From assembly GCA_030429665.1 (NCBI GenBank), contig JAUIEZ010000035.1, positions 1-38,328 on the forward strand: a stretch of DNA of 38,328 nucleotides. Direction: 5' to 3'. The DNA is from Gammaproteobacteria bacterium (GTDB lineage Bacteria; Pseudomonadota; Gammaproteobacteria; Arenicellales; CAJQKF01). The position numbers and the translations under genes were made by a program. This document shows, piece after piece, positions 17,623 through 25,638 of this stretch; positions within the stretch are counted from its first letter, which is position 1, and the number at the start of each line of letters is the position of its first letter. The notes below the pieces were generated by a model that saw only the letters and a list, made by a program, of their open reading frames with translations, did no database searches and was not told the origin of the DNA.

Positions 17623-18596
17623 GCGCGCAAGGCATGGACAGGCAGGCACCGGTGTTCGTCGCCGGTCACCGCGGCATGGTCGGCTCGGCAATCGTTCGCG
17701 CGCTGGAGCGCGCCGGGCACGAGCACATACTGACCGCGCCGCGCGCCTCGCTGGACCTGCTGGACCAGGCGGCGGTGCGGCATTGGTTCGAGGTGAACAA
17801 GCCGCGCTACGTGTTCCTGGCGGCCGCGCGGGTGGGCGGGATTCACGCGAACGACACGCTGCCCGCGGACTTCATCTACCAGAACCTCGTCATCGAGACG
17901 AACGTGATCGAGGCCGCCTGGCGCGCCGGCGTGGAACGGCTGCTGTTCCTCGGCAGTTCCTGCATCTATCCCCGCATGGCGACACAGCCGATGTCCGAGG
18001 AGGCGCTGCTGACGGGCGCGCTCGAGCCCACCAACGAGCCCTACGCCGTGGCGAAGATTGCCGGCGTGAAGTTGTGCGAGTCCTTCAACCGGCAGCACGG
18101 CACGGACTTTCGTTCGGTGATGCCCACCAATCTCTACGGCCCCGGCGACAATTTCGATCTCGAGGGCAGCCACGTGATCCCGGCGTTGCTGCGCAAGTTC
18201 CACGAGGCCAGGTGCGGTAACGCGCCGAGCGTGGCGGTGTGGGGAAGCGGGAAACCGCGCCGTGAGTTCCTGCACGTCGACGACGCCGCCGAAGCGTGCC
18301 GGTTCGTCATGGCTCTCGGGCCGGCGACGTACCGGGCGCATACCACGCCGATGTGCTCGCACCTCAACGTCGGCTGCGGCACGGACGTGACCATCGCCGA
18401 GCTCGCGAGGACGATAGGAGACGTCGTGGGCTACGAGGGCGAGATTCGCTTCGATGCGAACAAGCCGGACGGCGCGCCGCGCAAGCTGCTGGACGTGAGC
18501 CGTCTCAAGGCCATGGGATGGCAGGCGCGCATCGGGCTCGAGGAAGGCCTGCGGGAAGTCTACGAATGGTACCGGGCGTCGGAGGGCGGCCGATGA
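17619..18596 (+). CDS. fcl: GDP-L-fucose synthase
   Basis: An epimerase/reductase that converts the Gmd product to GDP-L-fucose using NADPH. The N-terminal nucleotide-binding motif is [18 protein letters not shown]. Downstream are the catalytic region [17 protein letters not shown], the [18 protein letters not shown] block with the Y-x3-K pair, the family sequence [30 protein letters not shown], and [10 protein letters not shown]. At 325 residues it has normal length. The ATG at 17619 overlaps the gmd stop; an internal ATG at 17634 is also possible. With gmd it supplies activated fucose, presumably to the WcaI-like transferase. It is the last gene of the polysaccharide cluster, followed by a non-coding gap. 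Confidence 0.95.
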   Translation: MSAQGMDRQAPVFVAGHRGMVGSAIVRALERAGHEHILTAPRASLDLLDQAAVRHWFEVNKPRYVFLAAARVGGIHANDTLPADFIYQNLVIETNVIEAAWRAGVERLLFLGSSCIYPRMATQPMSEEALLTGALEPTNEPYAVAKIAGVKLCESFNRQHGTDFRSVMPTNLYGPGDNFDLEGSHVIPALLRKFHEARCGNAPSVAVWGSGKPRREFLHVDDAAEACRFVMALGPATYRAHTTPMCSHLNVGCGTDVTIAELARTIGDVVGYEGEIRFDANKPDGAPRKLLDVSRLKAMGWQARIGLEEGLREVYEWYRASEGGR

Positions 18597-18638
18597 TCGC
18601 GGCCGGCCTTCGAATCGCGCCGGGCGTGCACGTTCGGT

Positions 18639-18672
18639 GCAGATCGGTCATCTGCGACGCGATATATTTTTT
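18639..18672 (+). terminator. Possible terminator after fcl
   Basis: GCAGAT (18639-18644) and ATCTGC (18650-18655) can form a 6-bp stem with a CGGTC loop. TTTTTT occurs at 18667-18672, but 11 nt separate it from the stem, so this is a weak intrinsic terminator at best. Its position, just after the last polysaccharide gene, is right. Confidence 0.3.
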
Positions 18673-18912
18673 GCCTGAAGAAAATCATAACTAATTGATT
18701 TTTAAGAAGTTTAGTGAAGCAGGGCCGACGCCCCCATGATGCGTCCGGCGGTGCGCGAAGCCGCGTCGCCGCGCCCACCGCCGGTTCGTTCACGCGCTCA
18801 CCGGTGTCGCATCCTCGTCTTGAGCGCGTCGCTGCGTTTCTGGCATCTTCCCCCACGGCTATTCGGGCCGTATTCACGGCGTGCCGCAGGCAACGCCGGT
18901 TCATTCCGAACA

Positions 18913-18932
18913 CCTTATCGAACCTTATCGAA
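18913..18932. repeat. Perfect tandem direct repeat 2 x CCTTATCGAA
   Basis: Two exact 10-bp copies abut each other, so they repeat once per helical turn on the same DNA face. They end 15 nt before the ATG at 18948, directly before the GAGGG ribosome binding site. The placement suits an operator, or a translational control element in the transcript. Confidence 0.5.
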
Positions 18933-18947
18933 TAGAGGGCGCCCTCC

Positions 18948-21512
18948 ATGGCGACATTTCCGCAAAGCGCACGCGTCGTGATCATCGGCCAGGGCGGTAT
19001 CGTCGGCGCCAGCGTGGCGCACCACCTGATCGAGAAGGGCTGGGACGATATCGTCGGCATCGACAAGTCGTCCGTGCCCACGGACGTCGGCTCCACCGCC
19101 CACGCTTCCGATTTCTGCTACGCCACGTCCCACGATCACATGTCGTGCTACACGACCCTGTACAGCATCGACTTCTACGAGAAGATGGGTCACTACGCCA
19201 AGGTCGGCGGCCTGGAGGTGGCGCGCAAGGGCGACGACGAGCGCATGGAGGAACTCAAGCGCAAGGTCGGCTCCGGCAAGGCGTTCGGCACCAACGCCTG
19301 CCTGATCAGCGCGAAGGAGGCCAAGGAGAAGTTCCCGCTGCTCGAGGAGGACGTGATCCAGGGCGCGCTGTGGGATCCCGACGCGGGGCTGGTCATTCCG
19401 CGTTCGCAGACGGTGGTCGGCAAGCTGGTGGAGCAGGCCGAGCAAAGCGGCAAGCTCAAGGTGTTCGCCAATACGCCCGCCACGGGCCTCGTCATCCGCG
19501 ACGGCCGTATCGAGGGCGTGCAGACGCCGCGCGGCACCATCGAGACCTCGACGGTCGTGGTGTGCGCCGGTCTGTGGGGACGGCTCATCGCCGAGATGGC
19601 GGGCGAGGACCTGCCCATCATGCCGGTCGACCATCCGCTGACGTTTTTCGGGCCCTACGATGAATTCGCCGGCACCGGCAAGGAGATTGGCTGGCCGCTG
19701 CTGCGCGACCAGGGCAACTCCGCCTACCTGCGCGACACCGGCGACCCCAGGACCGCCGAGGGCGGCCAGATCGAGTGGGGTTACTACGAGGAGAAGGCGC
19801 CGCGCCTGGTGCATCCCCGCGACCTGCTGGAGAAGGCCGAGGCGCGCCTGTCGCCGTCCCAGCGCGACCTGGAGATGGAGCAGGTAATGGAGCCGCTGGA
19901 GCGCGCCATGGAGCTTACGCCGATCCTCGGCGAGCTCGGCTGGGACGAGAAGCGCTCCTTCAACGGCTTGCTCCAGGTGACCGCCGACGGCGGCCCCTCC
20001 ATCGGCGAGTCGCCGGACGTTCGGGGCCTGTGGTACTGCGAATCCGTATGGGTGAAGGACGGCCCCGGCACCGGCAAGGTGCTCGCCGACCTGATGACCG
20101 ACGGGCGCACCGAGCTCGATACCCACGGCATCGACATCGCCCGTTACTACCCGATCCAGAAGACGCCGACCTACATCCACGACCGCTGCTTCGAGACTGC
20201 CTTCAAGATCTACAACCCGCCGGTGCATCCGCGCGAGCCCTACACCAAGGGCCGCGACCTGCGGCGCGGCCCGTTCTGGCCGCGCGAGAAGGAGCTGGGC
20301 GGTTACTTCATGGAGGCGGCCGGCTGGGAGCGCGCCCACGGCTACGCCCACAACGAACCCCTGCTCGAGAAGTACGCCGACCGCGTGCCGGAGCGCAGGA
20401 ACGAGTGGGACGCGCGGCATTTCTGGCGCGTGTCCAACGCCGAGCAGCTCGCCATGAGCGAGGGCGCGGGCATGGTGAACCTGTCGCACTTCGCCATCTA
20501 CGACGTTTCCGGGCCCGATGCCGAGGCGCTCATGGAGTACGTCTCGGTGGCCAAGGTCGGCGCCGACACGCCGCTCGGCAAGGGCGTGTACACCCACTTC
20601 CTCGACGAGGTCGGCGGCATTCGCGCGGACCTCACCGTCATTCGCCTCGAGCCCGATCGCTTCCGCGTCGTGTGCGGCGGCGACACCGGCCACCGCGACT
20701 ACGTGTGGATGAAGCGCATGGCCGAGGACAGGGGCCTGAAGGTGTGTTTCGACGACCGCGCCGACGACATTGCCACGCTCGGCCTGTGGGGGCCGAACGC
20801 GCGCGCCATCCTGCAGAAGGTGGCGGACGACCCGGACGCGCTCACCCACGAGAACTTTCCCTTCGCCACCACCCGGCACATCCGCGTGCGCGGCATCCCG
20901 GTGTGGGCGTTTCGCATCTCCTACGTCGGCGAGCAGGGCTGGGAGCTGTACCTGCCGTTCAGCTACGGGCTCACGTTGTGGGACATCCTGTTCGAGCAGG
21001 GTGTGACGCCGGTCGGCATCGAGACCTACGCCAACAGCCGGCGCATGGAAAAGAGCCTCAGGCTGCAAAACGCCGACCTGCTCACCGAGTACAACCTGTA
21101 CGAGGCGGGACTGGCGAAGCCGAGGGTCAAGCCGATGGACTTTCACGGCAAGGCGGCCTACGTTGCCCAGCGCGAGCGCGAACGGCAGGACGCCTACCTG
21201 TGCACCATGACCATGGTCGAGAACGTGGATTCGAACGGCGTCGCGCGCTACCCGGTCGGTACCTGGCCGATTCTCGACCCCGACACCGGCGACGTGCTGG
21301 TGGACGCGGTGGGCCGGCGCTCCTACGTGTCCAGCATCGCCTACGGTCCGACCATCGGCAAGAACATCGCCCTGGGCTACCTGCCCCGCGACTATGCCGA
21401 GGAAGGCCGCGTGCTGACCATGGAATACTTCCACGAGCACTACCCGCTCAAGGTCGAGGCGGTGGGCTACAGGGCGCTGTACGACCCGAACAACGAGCGG
21501 TTGAAGTCCTAG
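18948..21512 (+). CDS. FAD-dependent dimethylglycine/sarcosine dehydrogenase-like enzyme with fused GcvT domains
   Basis: An 854-residue enzyme that probably oxidatively demethylates a small N-methylated amine and passes the C1 unit to tetrahydrofolate. The N-terminal half is a DAO-type FAD domain (VVIIGQGGIVGASVAHHL at 10-27). GSTAHASD at 48-55 corresponds to the GSTWHAAG region, whose His is the flavin attachment site in dimethylglycine and sarcosine dehydrogenases. The middle is the FAO_M-like region. The last 400 residues are GcvT-like: MVNLSHFAIYDVSGPDAEALMEYVS, YVGEQGWELYLP, and the C-terminal ARYPVGTWPILDPDTG barrel. The exact substrate (dimethylglycine, sarcosine or another N-methyl compound) is not resolved. 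GAGGG lies 8 nt before the ATG. It stands alone, with hairpins on its 3' side. The partial N-demethylase at the right end of the window would fit the same metabolism. Confidence 0.88.
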   Translation: MATFPQSARVVIIGQGGIVGASVAHHLIEKGWDDIVGIDKSSVPTDVGSTAHASDFCYATSHDHMSCYTTLYSIDFYEKMGHYAKVGGLEVARKGDDERMEELKRKVGSGKAFGTNACLISAKEAKEKFPLLEEDVIQGALWDPDAGLVIPRSQTVVGKLVEQAEQSGKLKVFANTPATGLVIRDGRIEGVQTPRGTIETSTVVVCAGLWGRLIAEMAGEDLPIMPVDHPLTFFGPYDEFAGTGKEIGWPLLRDQGNSAYLRDTGDPRTAEGGQIEWGYYEEKAPRLVHPRDLLEKAEARLSPSQRDLEMEQVMEPLERAMELTPILGELGWDEKRSFNGLLQVTADGGPSIGESPDVRGLWYCESVWVKDGPGTGKVLADLMTDGRTELDTHGIDIARYYPIQKTPTYIHDRCFETAFKIYNPPVHPREPYTKGRDLRRGPFWPREKELGGYFMEAAGWERAHGYAHNEPLLEKYADRVPERRNEWDARHFWRVSNAEQLAMSEGAGMVNLSHFAIYDVSGPDAEALMEYVSVAKVGADTPLGKGVYTHFLDEVGGIRADLTVIRLEPDRFRVVCGGDTGHRDYVWMKRMAEDRGLKVCFDDRADDIATLGLWGPNARAILQKVADDPDALTHENFPFATTRHIRVRGIPVWAFRISYVGEQGWELYLPFSYGLTLWDILFEQGVTPVGIETYANSRRMEKSLRLQNADLLTEYNLYEAGLAKPRVKPMDFHGKAAYVAQRERERQDAYLCTMTMVENVDSNGVARYPVGTWPILDPDTGDVLVDAVGRRSYVSSIAYGPTIGKNIALGYLPRDYAEEGRVLTMEYFHEHYPLKVEAVGYRALYDPNNERLKS

Positions 21513-21527
21513 CCGCCAACGCGGATA

Positions 21528-21589
21528 GCCGGGCGCCTCGTTGCGGTGCCCGGCAAGGCCGGAAGTCGTATCCGGCCGGTCTTTGCCGG
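21528..21589 (+). terminator. Two overlapping hairpins after the flavoenzyme gene
   Basis: GCCGGGC (21528-21534) pairs with GCCCGGC (21548-21554). The sequence from 21550 (CCGGCAA then GGCCGGA) can instead pair with TCCGGCC (21571-21577) and TTGCCGG (21583-21589). The two folds share bases 21550-21554, so they exclude each other. No T-run follows, so termination may be factor-assisted. They start 16 nt after the stop codon. Confidence 0.55.
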
Positions 21590-21816
21590 TCGGGAATCCT
21601 CCCCGCTCGCGTTCGCGAGCGCCCGGCAGGTCGTCGTGCCGGTCACCGATGCCGCCGTCGCGTACCAACGGCGCTCGCGCTGCAATCTGGAGCCGCCCGG
21701 AACCTTCTTCGGCGGCGTGACCCTGGTGCGTCGTTGTCGAACCCGGCGTGGGACCCGCGATTGATCTGAATTGTACTCGCGCGCCCGGGTGGTCGATCCA
21801 ATTTCCTCGGCAACGC

Positions 21817-21845
21817 TTGAAAGATCGATCGTTAACGTACACAAT
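21817..21845 (+). promoter_or_regulatory. Candidate promoter of glycine-rich gene 1
   Basis: TTGAAA (21817-21822), a 17-nt spacer and CACAAT (21840-21845, within GTACACAAT) are conserved with the same spacing at 25606-25634. The spacer itself differs between the copies, as expected if only the hexamers are under selection. The -10 match is weak. Confidence 0.45.
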
Positions 21846-21849
21846 CCCT

Positions 21850-21992
21850 GCCCGTTGTACGGACTCCGACAATCAGGCGAACAGCGGATAACCGTGTTCT
21901 TCGGCACTTGCTTTCGAGGTTTGGGGGGAAGTCGGCGGAGGGAATCCTCTCGACGGCCGGATTGAAAATTAACAACAATCGGTAGGGGAACC
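21850..21992 (+). promoter_or_regulatory. Conserved 5' leader, possible structured RNA (copy 1)
   Basis: This leader lies between the promoter-like sequence and the start codon and is strongly conserved with 25639-25780. GGA-CTCCG (21861-21868) can pair with CGGAG-GGAA-TCC (21936-21947), leaving a four-base bulge. Inside, CTTCGG (21899-21904) can pair with TCGAGG (21914-21919) around the invariant loop CACTTGCTT. Long invariant stretches (ACGGACTCCGACA, CAGGCGAACA, CGGCACTTGCTT, GGCGGAGGGAATCC except one base) exceed what promoter function needs. It matches no riboswitch consensus that I know. A structured control RNA is inference. Confidence 0.45.
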
Positions 21993-22910
21993 ATGAAACC
22001 TGAAGACAAGTGCGCCCGTGGTGCGAGCGCGAGCGAATCCGAAACGCCTGAATTATCCGTCCCGTTGCATCGACGCCGTTTGCTCAAGGCGCTGGCCATA
22101 GGCGGCGCGGCGGCAATGCCCGTCGAGAAATGGTCCCGACCCGTCGTCGAATCGGTGGTGCTGCCGGCCCATGCCCAGACGACGGACGATGACGAAGAAC
22201 CTCGCGTTGCCGAGCCGGGATGTTCGGTTTTCAATTCTGATGACAGTTTCGTCGTGCCGGAAGGTATTACCGAGATCCAGGTGGAACTCGAAGGCGGCGC
22301 CGGCGACGATGGCGACGGGTTTGCCGGCCACGACGGCGGTTCAGGCGGAGACGGCGCCTCGGTCACGGCGACAATCGCGGTATCGCCGGGTGAGATCCTC
22401 GGCATCTCGTTTGTCGCGGGTGGCGCCGGAGGGACGAATGCCGGAGATTCCCTTGCTGGAGCGGGCGGCGCGGGCGGCGCGACCGCCGCGATCGATCGGG
22501 GCGGCTCGTACCTGGTCTGGGCCGGTGGCGGTGGCGGCGGTGGCGGCGCCTACGATCGTGACGCCGGCGATGGGTCGGGTGGCGACGGTGGCGACGCGGG
22601 TAGCGGCGGTTCCGCGAGTGCCGATGGCGACGCCGGCGGCACCTACCCGGGCGGTGGCGGCCAGAACAGCCAGGATCCGGCCAGCGCGGACGGCGACGAC
22701 GGCACCTCCAACGGTACCTTCGTGACGGCCGGCGGCGGCGCGGCCGGCGCGGACGGTGCATCGCCCTCCGGTGCCAACGGCGGCGGCGGCGGTGGTGGCG
22801 CCGGCGGTGAAAGCGGTTCTTCCGGGGGCGACGTCACGGGCTTCTCTGCTTCCGGCAGTAGCACAGGCGGTGCGGCGGTCTTGATCTGTTGGGGCGGGGC
22901 GAGCCTCTGA
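21993..22910 (+). CDS. Secreted glycine-rich protein with Tat-like leader and LPAHA motif (copy 1)
   Basis: A 305-residue protein. Residues 27-41 (RRRLLKALAIGGAAA) look like a twin-arginine-type signal, followed by KWSRPVVESVVLPAHAQT (46-63), an acidic stretch (DDDEE), a Cys at 77 and then a glycine-rich domain. That domain starts VVPEGITEIQVELEGG, has the SVTATIAVSPGEILGISFVAGGAGG core and the WAGGGGGGGGA block, and ends with ICWG. This is the pattern of bacterial/phage Gly-rich beta domains. Cys77 and the Cys near the C-terminus may form a disulfide bridging the domain. It is probably exported and surface-located; the function is unknown. AGGGGA precedes the ATG. The paralogue at 25781 is nearly identical from residue 17 to about 270 and diverges at both ends. 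Confidence 0.8.
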   Translation: MKPEDKCARGASASESETPELSVPLHRRRLLKALAIGGAAAMPVEKWSRPVVESVVLPAHAQTTDDDEEPRVAEPGCSVFNSDDSFVVPEGITEIQVELEGGAGDDGDGFAGHDGGSGGDGASVTATIAVSPGEILGISFVAGGAGGTNAGDSLAGAGGAGGATAAIDRGGSYLVWAGGGGGGGGAYDRDAGDGSGGDGGDAGSGGSASADGDAGGTYPGGGGQNSQDPASADGDDGTSNGTFVTAGGGAAGADGASPSGANGGGGGGGAGGESGSSGGDVTGFSASGSSTGGAAVLICWGGASL

Positions 22911-23133
22911 CCGATTCGTTCGGGCGGCTCGGCGCGCGCCGTGTGGGCAGCGCCATCCGCGCGCGAACCTGCCGCGTTACCCTGCTGATGAGCATATCGG
23001 GATGACGGGCGCACGGCGTATCTTCGTTTCGACGGGGATCCGCCGGTTGCGCCGTGAGGCCACGTCCGGTACCCGTTGTACGACCGGGACGACGCGCGGC
23101 TGAGATCCCGGGCCGAAAGGAGGCGGGCGGGCG

Positions 23134-25032
23134 TTACTCGGGCAGCCCGGCCGCGCGCAGCGCGCCGAGATAATGTTCCAGGTCCTCGGGCCGGCGGTAG
23201 TTGGATTCGCGTCTTACCGCCTCGAGCGTGATGTTCGGGTCCACCAACAGTGCTTCCTGGACGGCCCACTCGGCATCGTCCTGCTGACCGAGGGCGGCGT
23301 ACACCGCGGCGAGGGACAACTGGCCGAGCGGGAACGCGGGATTTCGACTGACGCTTTCCTCGAGTACCGCCTTCGCCTCATCGTAGCGATTCATCAGGAA
23401 CAGGATGCGCCCCTCGACGGATAGCAGGATGTAGGAGTACTGCGGGTCGATCTCCTTGGCGCGCCGGATGGCCCGCAGCGCGTCGTCGAGGTCGCCCGCG
23501 AAACTCTGCACGAAGGCCAGGATCGCGTAGCCGTCGCCGTAGTTCGGATGCACCTCGACGGTGCGCCTCGCCGCTTCCACCGCCGCGTCGTGGCTTCGCT
23601 GGGCGAGGTACAGCAGGCTGCGGGTGGAGTAGACCTGCGGCAGGCTCGGATCGAGTTCGAAGGCCTTCTCCGCGTACTTGAGTCCCTCCGCGATCGCGTA
23701 CTCCCGGTCCCTGACGAGGTTGATGTTGATGTCCGATGCGTAGGTGAGAGCGACGTTCGCGTAGGCCCGGGCATAGTCCGGGTCCAGTTCGGCGGCTTTC
23801 GTGAACAGCGCCCGCGCCTCGCGGATGTCCTCGGGCGTGAAGCGCTGGTAGTGCTGCAATCCGCGCAGCAGCGTGTCGTAGGCCTGCGGGTTGGTGGTTT
23901 CGACGGACTCCAGCCGCTCCCGCTCGGCGCTGGTCAGGTTGACCGAGAGCGCTTCCACGATGCGCTTGTTCACGTCGTCCTGCAGCCTGAACACGTCCGA
24001 CATCCCGCCGTCGAAGCGGTCGGCCCAGACGTGTCCCCCGGATGTCGCGTCGATCAACTGGGCGTTGATGCGGACCTGGTCTCCAACGCGCCGGACACTG
24101 CCCTCCAGCACGTAGCGAACCCCCAGGGCGTCGGCGACCGTGCGCACGTCGACGGACTGTCCCTTGAAGGCGAAGCTCGAGTTGCGCGCAACCACGAACA
24201 GGCCCGAGATTCGCGACAGGTCGGTGGTCAGGTCCTCGGTAATGCCGTCGGCGAAGTATTCCTGCTCGGGGTCGCCGCCGAGGTTGTCGAAGGGCAGGAC
24301 GGCGATGGACGGGCGCTCGTCGGGCGCGTCGATCGATTGCGCGTCAACGGTTGTCGCGGGATCTCTATCGGGCAGGAACCATAGCGCCGCGATGCCGGCC
24401 GCGGCAACAACGATGACGCCCGCCACGATCGATGGCAACGGGAGTCGGCGCCCGTGCCGGCTCGCCGGTCGTTCGGCCGGGCCCGGGATGGCATCGCCGT
24501 CGCGTGTCCCGACGGCATAGACGGGCACCGGGTCGTCGAACCCCTTGAGCGTCGGTTCGCCCAGGCGTTCGTACGCCAGCGGCAGACGCCTCGGCAACGC
24601 CTCGTGGATGGCGCCCGTGACGTTGACACCCCCGGGGGCGCAGAGCTGCTCGATCCGTTGTGCCAGAACCACGCCGGAACCGGTGACCGTGCGGTCCGCG
24701 ATCACGACCTCGCCGAGGGCGATGCCCACGCGGACCTCGGGCCTGATGTCTCCATCGAGGGTTCGATTGAATTCGGCGCTGGCGTGTTGGAACGCCAGCG
24801 CGGCGCACACCGCGTCGGACGCGCGGGAGAACTCGGCGACCAATGCATCGCCGCGCACCTCGTGGGCGATGCCGCCGTAGGCGGCGACGTGCTCCGCGAG
24901 ACGCCCCAGCGTTTCGGTGATGCGACGATGGGCCAGACGTTCGTCGCGCTGCACCAGGGCCGTGGAACCCGCCACGTCGGCGTGGAGAATGACCGCCAGG
25001 GTGCTTGCCGGGTCGTTCGCGCGTGGTTGCAT
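23134..25032 (-). CDS. Class III adenylate/guanylate cyclase-like protein with TolB-like and TPR domains
   Basis: A 632-residue membrane-anchored signalling protein. The N-terminal cyclase domain (about 12-172) has ILHADVAGSTAL with the first metal-binding Asp, VRGDALVAEF with the second, GVALGE-like VGIALGEVVI, and GVVLAQRIEQLCAPGG. One membrane helix (about 201-221) follows. Then comes a FlgO/TolB-like segment (SIAVLPFDNLGGDPEQEYFADGITEDLTTDLSRI, RYVLEGSVRRVGDQVRINAQLIDA), common in this protein class, and then TPR repeats to the end. Both metal Asp residues are present, so cyclase activity is plausible. The ATG at 25032 was chosen because GGGAGGGGGA precedes it; an ATG at 25059 is in frame. 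The gene lies between the two glycine-rich genes on the other strand, so a regulatory link is possible but unproven. Confidence 0.88.
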   Translation of the reverse strand: MQPRANDPASTLAVILHADVAGSTALVQRDERLAHRRITETLGRLAEHVAAYGGIAHEVRGDALVAEFSRASDAVCAALAFQHASAEFNRTLDGDIRPEVRVGIALGEVVIADRTVTGSGVVLAQRIEQLCAPGGVNVTGAIHEALPRRLPLAYERLGEPTLKGFDDPVPVYAVGTRDGDAIPGPAERPASRHGRRLPLPSIVAGVIVVAAAGIAALWFLPDRDPATTVDAQSIDAPDERPSIAVLPFDNLGGDPEQEYFADGITEDLTTDLSRISGLFVVARNSSFAFKGQSVDVRTVADALGVRYVLEGSVRRVGDQVRINAQLIDATSGGHVWADRFDGGMSDVFRLQDDVNKRIVEALSVNLTSAERERLESVETTNPQAYDTLLRGLQHYQRFTPEDIREARALFTKAAELDPDYARAYANVALTYASDININLVRDREYAIAEGLKYAEKAFELDPSLPQVYSTRSLLYLAQRSHDAAVEAARRTVEVHPNYGDGYAILAFVQSFAGDLDDALRAIRRAKEIDPQYSYILLSVEGRILFLMNRYDEAKAVLEESVSRNPAFPLGQLSLAAVYAALGQQDDAEWAVQEALLVDPNITLEAVRRESNYRRPEDLEHYLGALRAAGLPE

Positions 25033-25363
25033 TCCCCCTCCCGCTGCGATGGACCGCATTGGCCAACGTCGTATGCTGATTCGCGCCGGGTTGCGACGTC
25101 CGCGTGTTGATCACCCGGGCGCTGGCGGCTGATGCCTTGTCCGCGCCATTCTACACCCATCCCGAAAAGCCGCCGGCCCGGGGTGCGCCTGCCATACCAG
25201 CGTCGGGGCATGTCCCGGCGGGTATCGACCCCGCGCCGCATCCCCGGTGCTGAAACGGGTGTCGTCACGTCGTCCGAAAGAGGCAACCGGGGACACCGTT
25301 CCGTCCGTTGGACCGGTACGCGACTCCCGCGGTCATTGACCCCAAAAACGGTGTTTGCTCTCC

Positions 25364-25377
25364 TATAGTGCACTATA
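25364..25377. promoter_or_regulatory. Perfect 14-bp palindrome, possible operator
   Basis: TATAGTGCACTATA is its own reverse complement. It stands in an otherwise GC-rich divergent intergenic region, about 330 nt upstream of the cyclase start and 400 nt upstream of glycine-rich gene 2. Such a site suits a dimeric DNA-binding regulator. No known regulon consensus is recognised. Confidence 0.4.
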
Positions 25378-25605
25378 CGATGTGCCTTCTCCAGCCTCGC
25401 GACGGACGGTGCCGGCACCAGGTTGCGGGTTTATTTGCAACCTCCTGATTGCCGTTCTCCGCCCTGGCCCAACGATCCGGAACCATCGGATCTCGCGCCA
25501 GGCAGCAAGAACTCCGGCACGGAGCCGGTGAATCCGGCGCAGGATCCGTTGTTGAATTCGGTCGGCGTCGGGCGCCGGGGACGCGTCGTGGACCTCCGGC
25601 AACGC

Positions 25606-25634
25606 TTGAAACTATTTCCTTTAATGTACACAAT
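25606..25634 (+). promoter_or_regulatory. Candidate promoter of glycine-rich gene 2
   Basis: TTGAAA (25606-25611), a 17-nt spacer and CACAAT (25629-25634) occur at the same distance and in the same context (GGCAACGC before, TTAA-GTACACAAT within) as in copy 1. The -10 is weak. Confidence 0.45.
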
Positions 25635-25638
25635 TATT

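Larger units (their letters stand above)
18597..18947. other. Intergenic region between fcl and the flavoenzyme gene
   Basis: This 351-nt gap shows no convincing gene. It holds a short hairpin (GCAGAT at 18639-18644 with ATCTGC at 18650-18655) followed 11 nt later by a T6 run, an AT-rich island at about 18660-18715 that stands out from the GC-rich surroundings, and a perfect tandem repeat of CCTTATCGAA at 18913-18932 just before the ribosome binding site of the next gene. Confidence 0.6.
21513..21992. other. Intergenic region upstream of the first glycine-rich protein gene
   Basis: This 480-nt gap has no supported gene. It contains the overlapping hairpins described for 21528-21589, about 210 nt without recognisable signals, and then from about 21805 a segment that is repeated at 25595: a promoter-like pair of hexamers and a 140-nt 5' leader. 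Confidence 0.6.
21805..23073. repeat. Duplicated unit, copy 1 (promoter, leader, glycine-rich gene, 3' remnant)
   Basis: Similarity to 25595-26772 begins at GGCAACGCTTGAAA and runs through the leader and the whole glycine-rich gene. After the stop it resumes at GGGCGGCTCGGCGCGCGC and again at 23051-23073 (GCCGTGAGGCCACGTCCGG). In the other copy that last block is the coding 3' end of the minus-strand methyltransferase gene. Copy 1 has about 95 nt of extra sequence between the stop and this block. Comparison was by eye. Confidence 0.75.

Noticed and set aside
18714-18981. Two small plus-strand open frames before the flavoenzyme gene
   Set aside because: They are Arg/Ala/Pro-rich in overlapping frames with no ribosome binding site, and one runs into the flavoenzyme gene out of frame. 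They look like chance frames in GC-rich DNA.
18915-21872. A 985-codon open frame on the minus strand opposite the flavoenzyme gene
   Set aside because: It mirrors the codon structure of a GC-rich plus-strand gene with clear DAO and GcvT domains. Its translation is rich in Arg, His and Val without recognisable domains, so it is an antisense shadow.
21900-21915. CGGCACTTGCTT in both leaders, which resembles a sigma-54 promoter (TGGCAC...TTGC)
   Set aside because: The GG and GC elements lack the required 10-bp spacing, and the block lies inside the conserved leader downstream of a better sigma-70-like signal.
21850-21992. Leader considered as a cyclic-di-GMP (GEMM) or glycine riboswitch
   Set aside because: The required conserved cores of those classes (for example the GEMM GCAAACC and GCAAAGCC segments) are not present.
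22300-22860. Repetitive GGC-rich DNA that could be taken for a satellite or CRISPR-like array
   Set aside because: It is the coding sequence of Gly-rich tracts. Units vary in length and follow codon phase, and there are no spacers.
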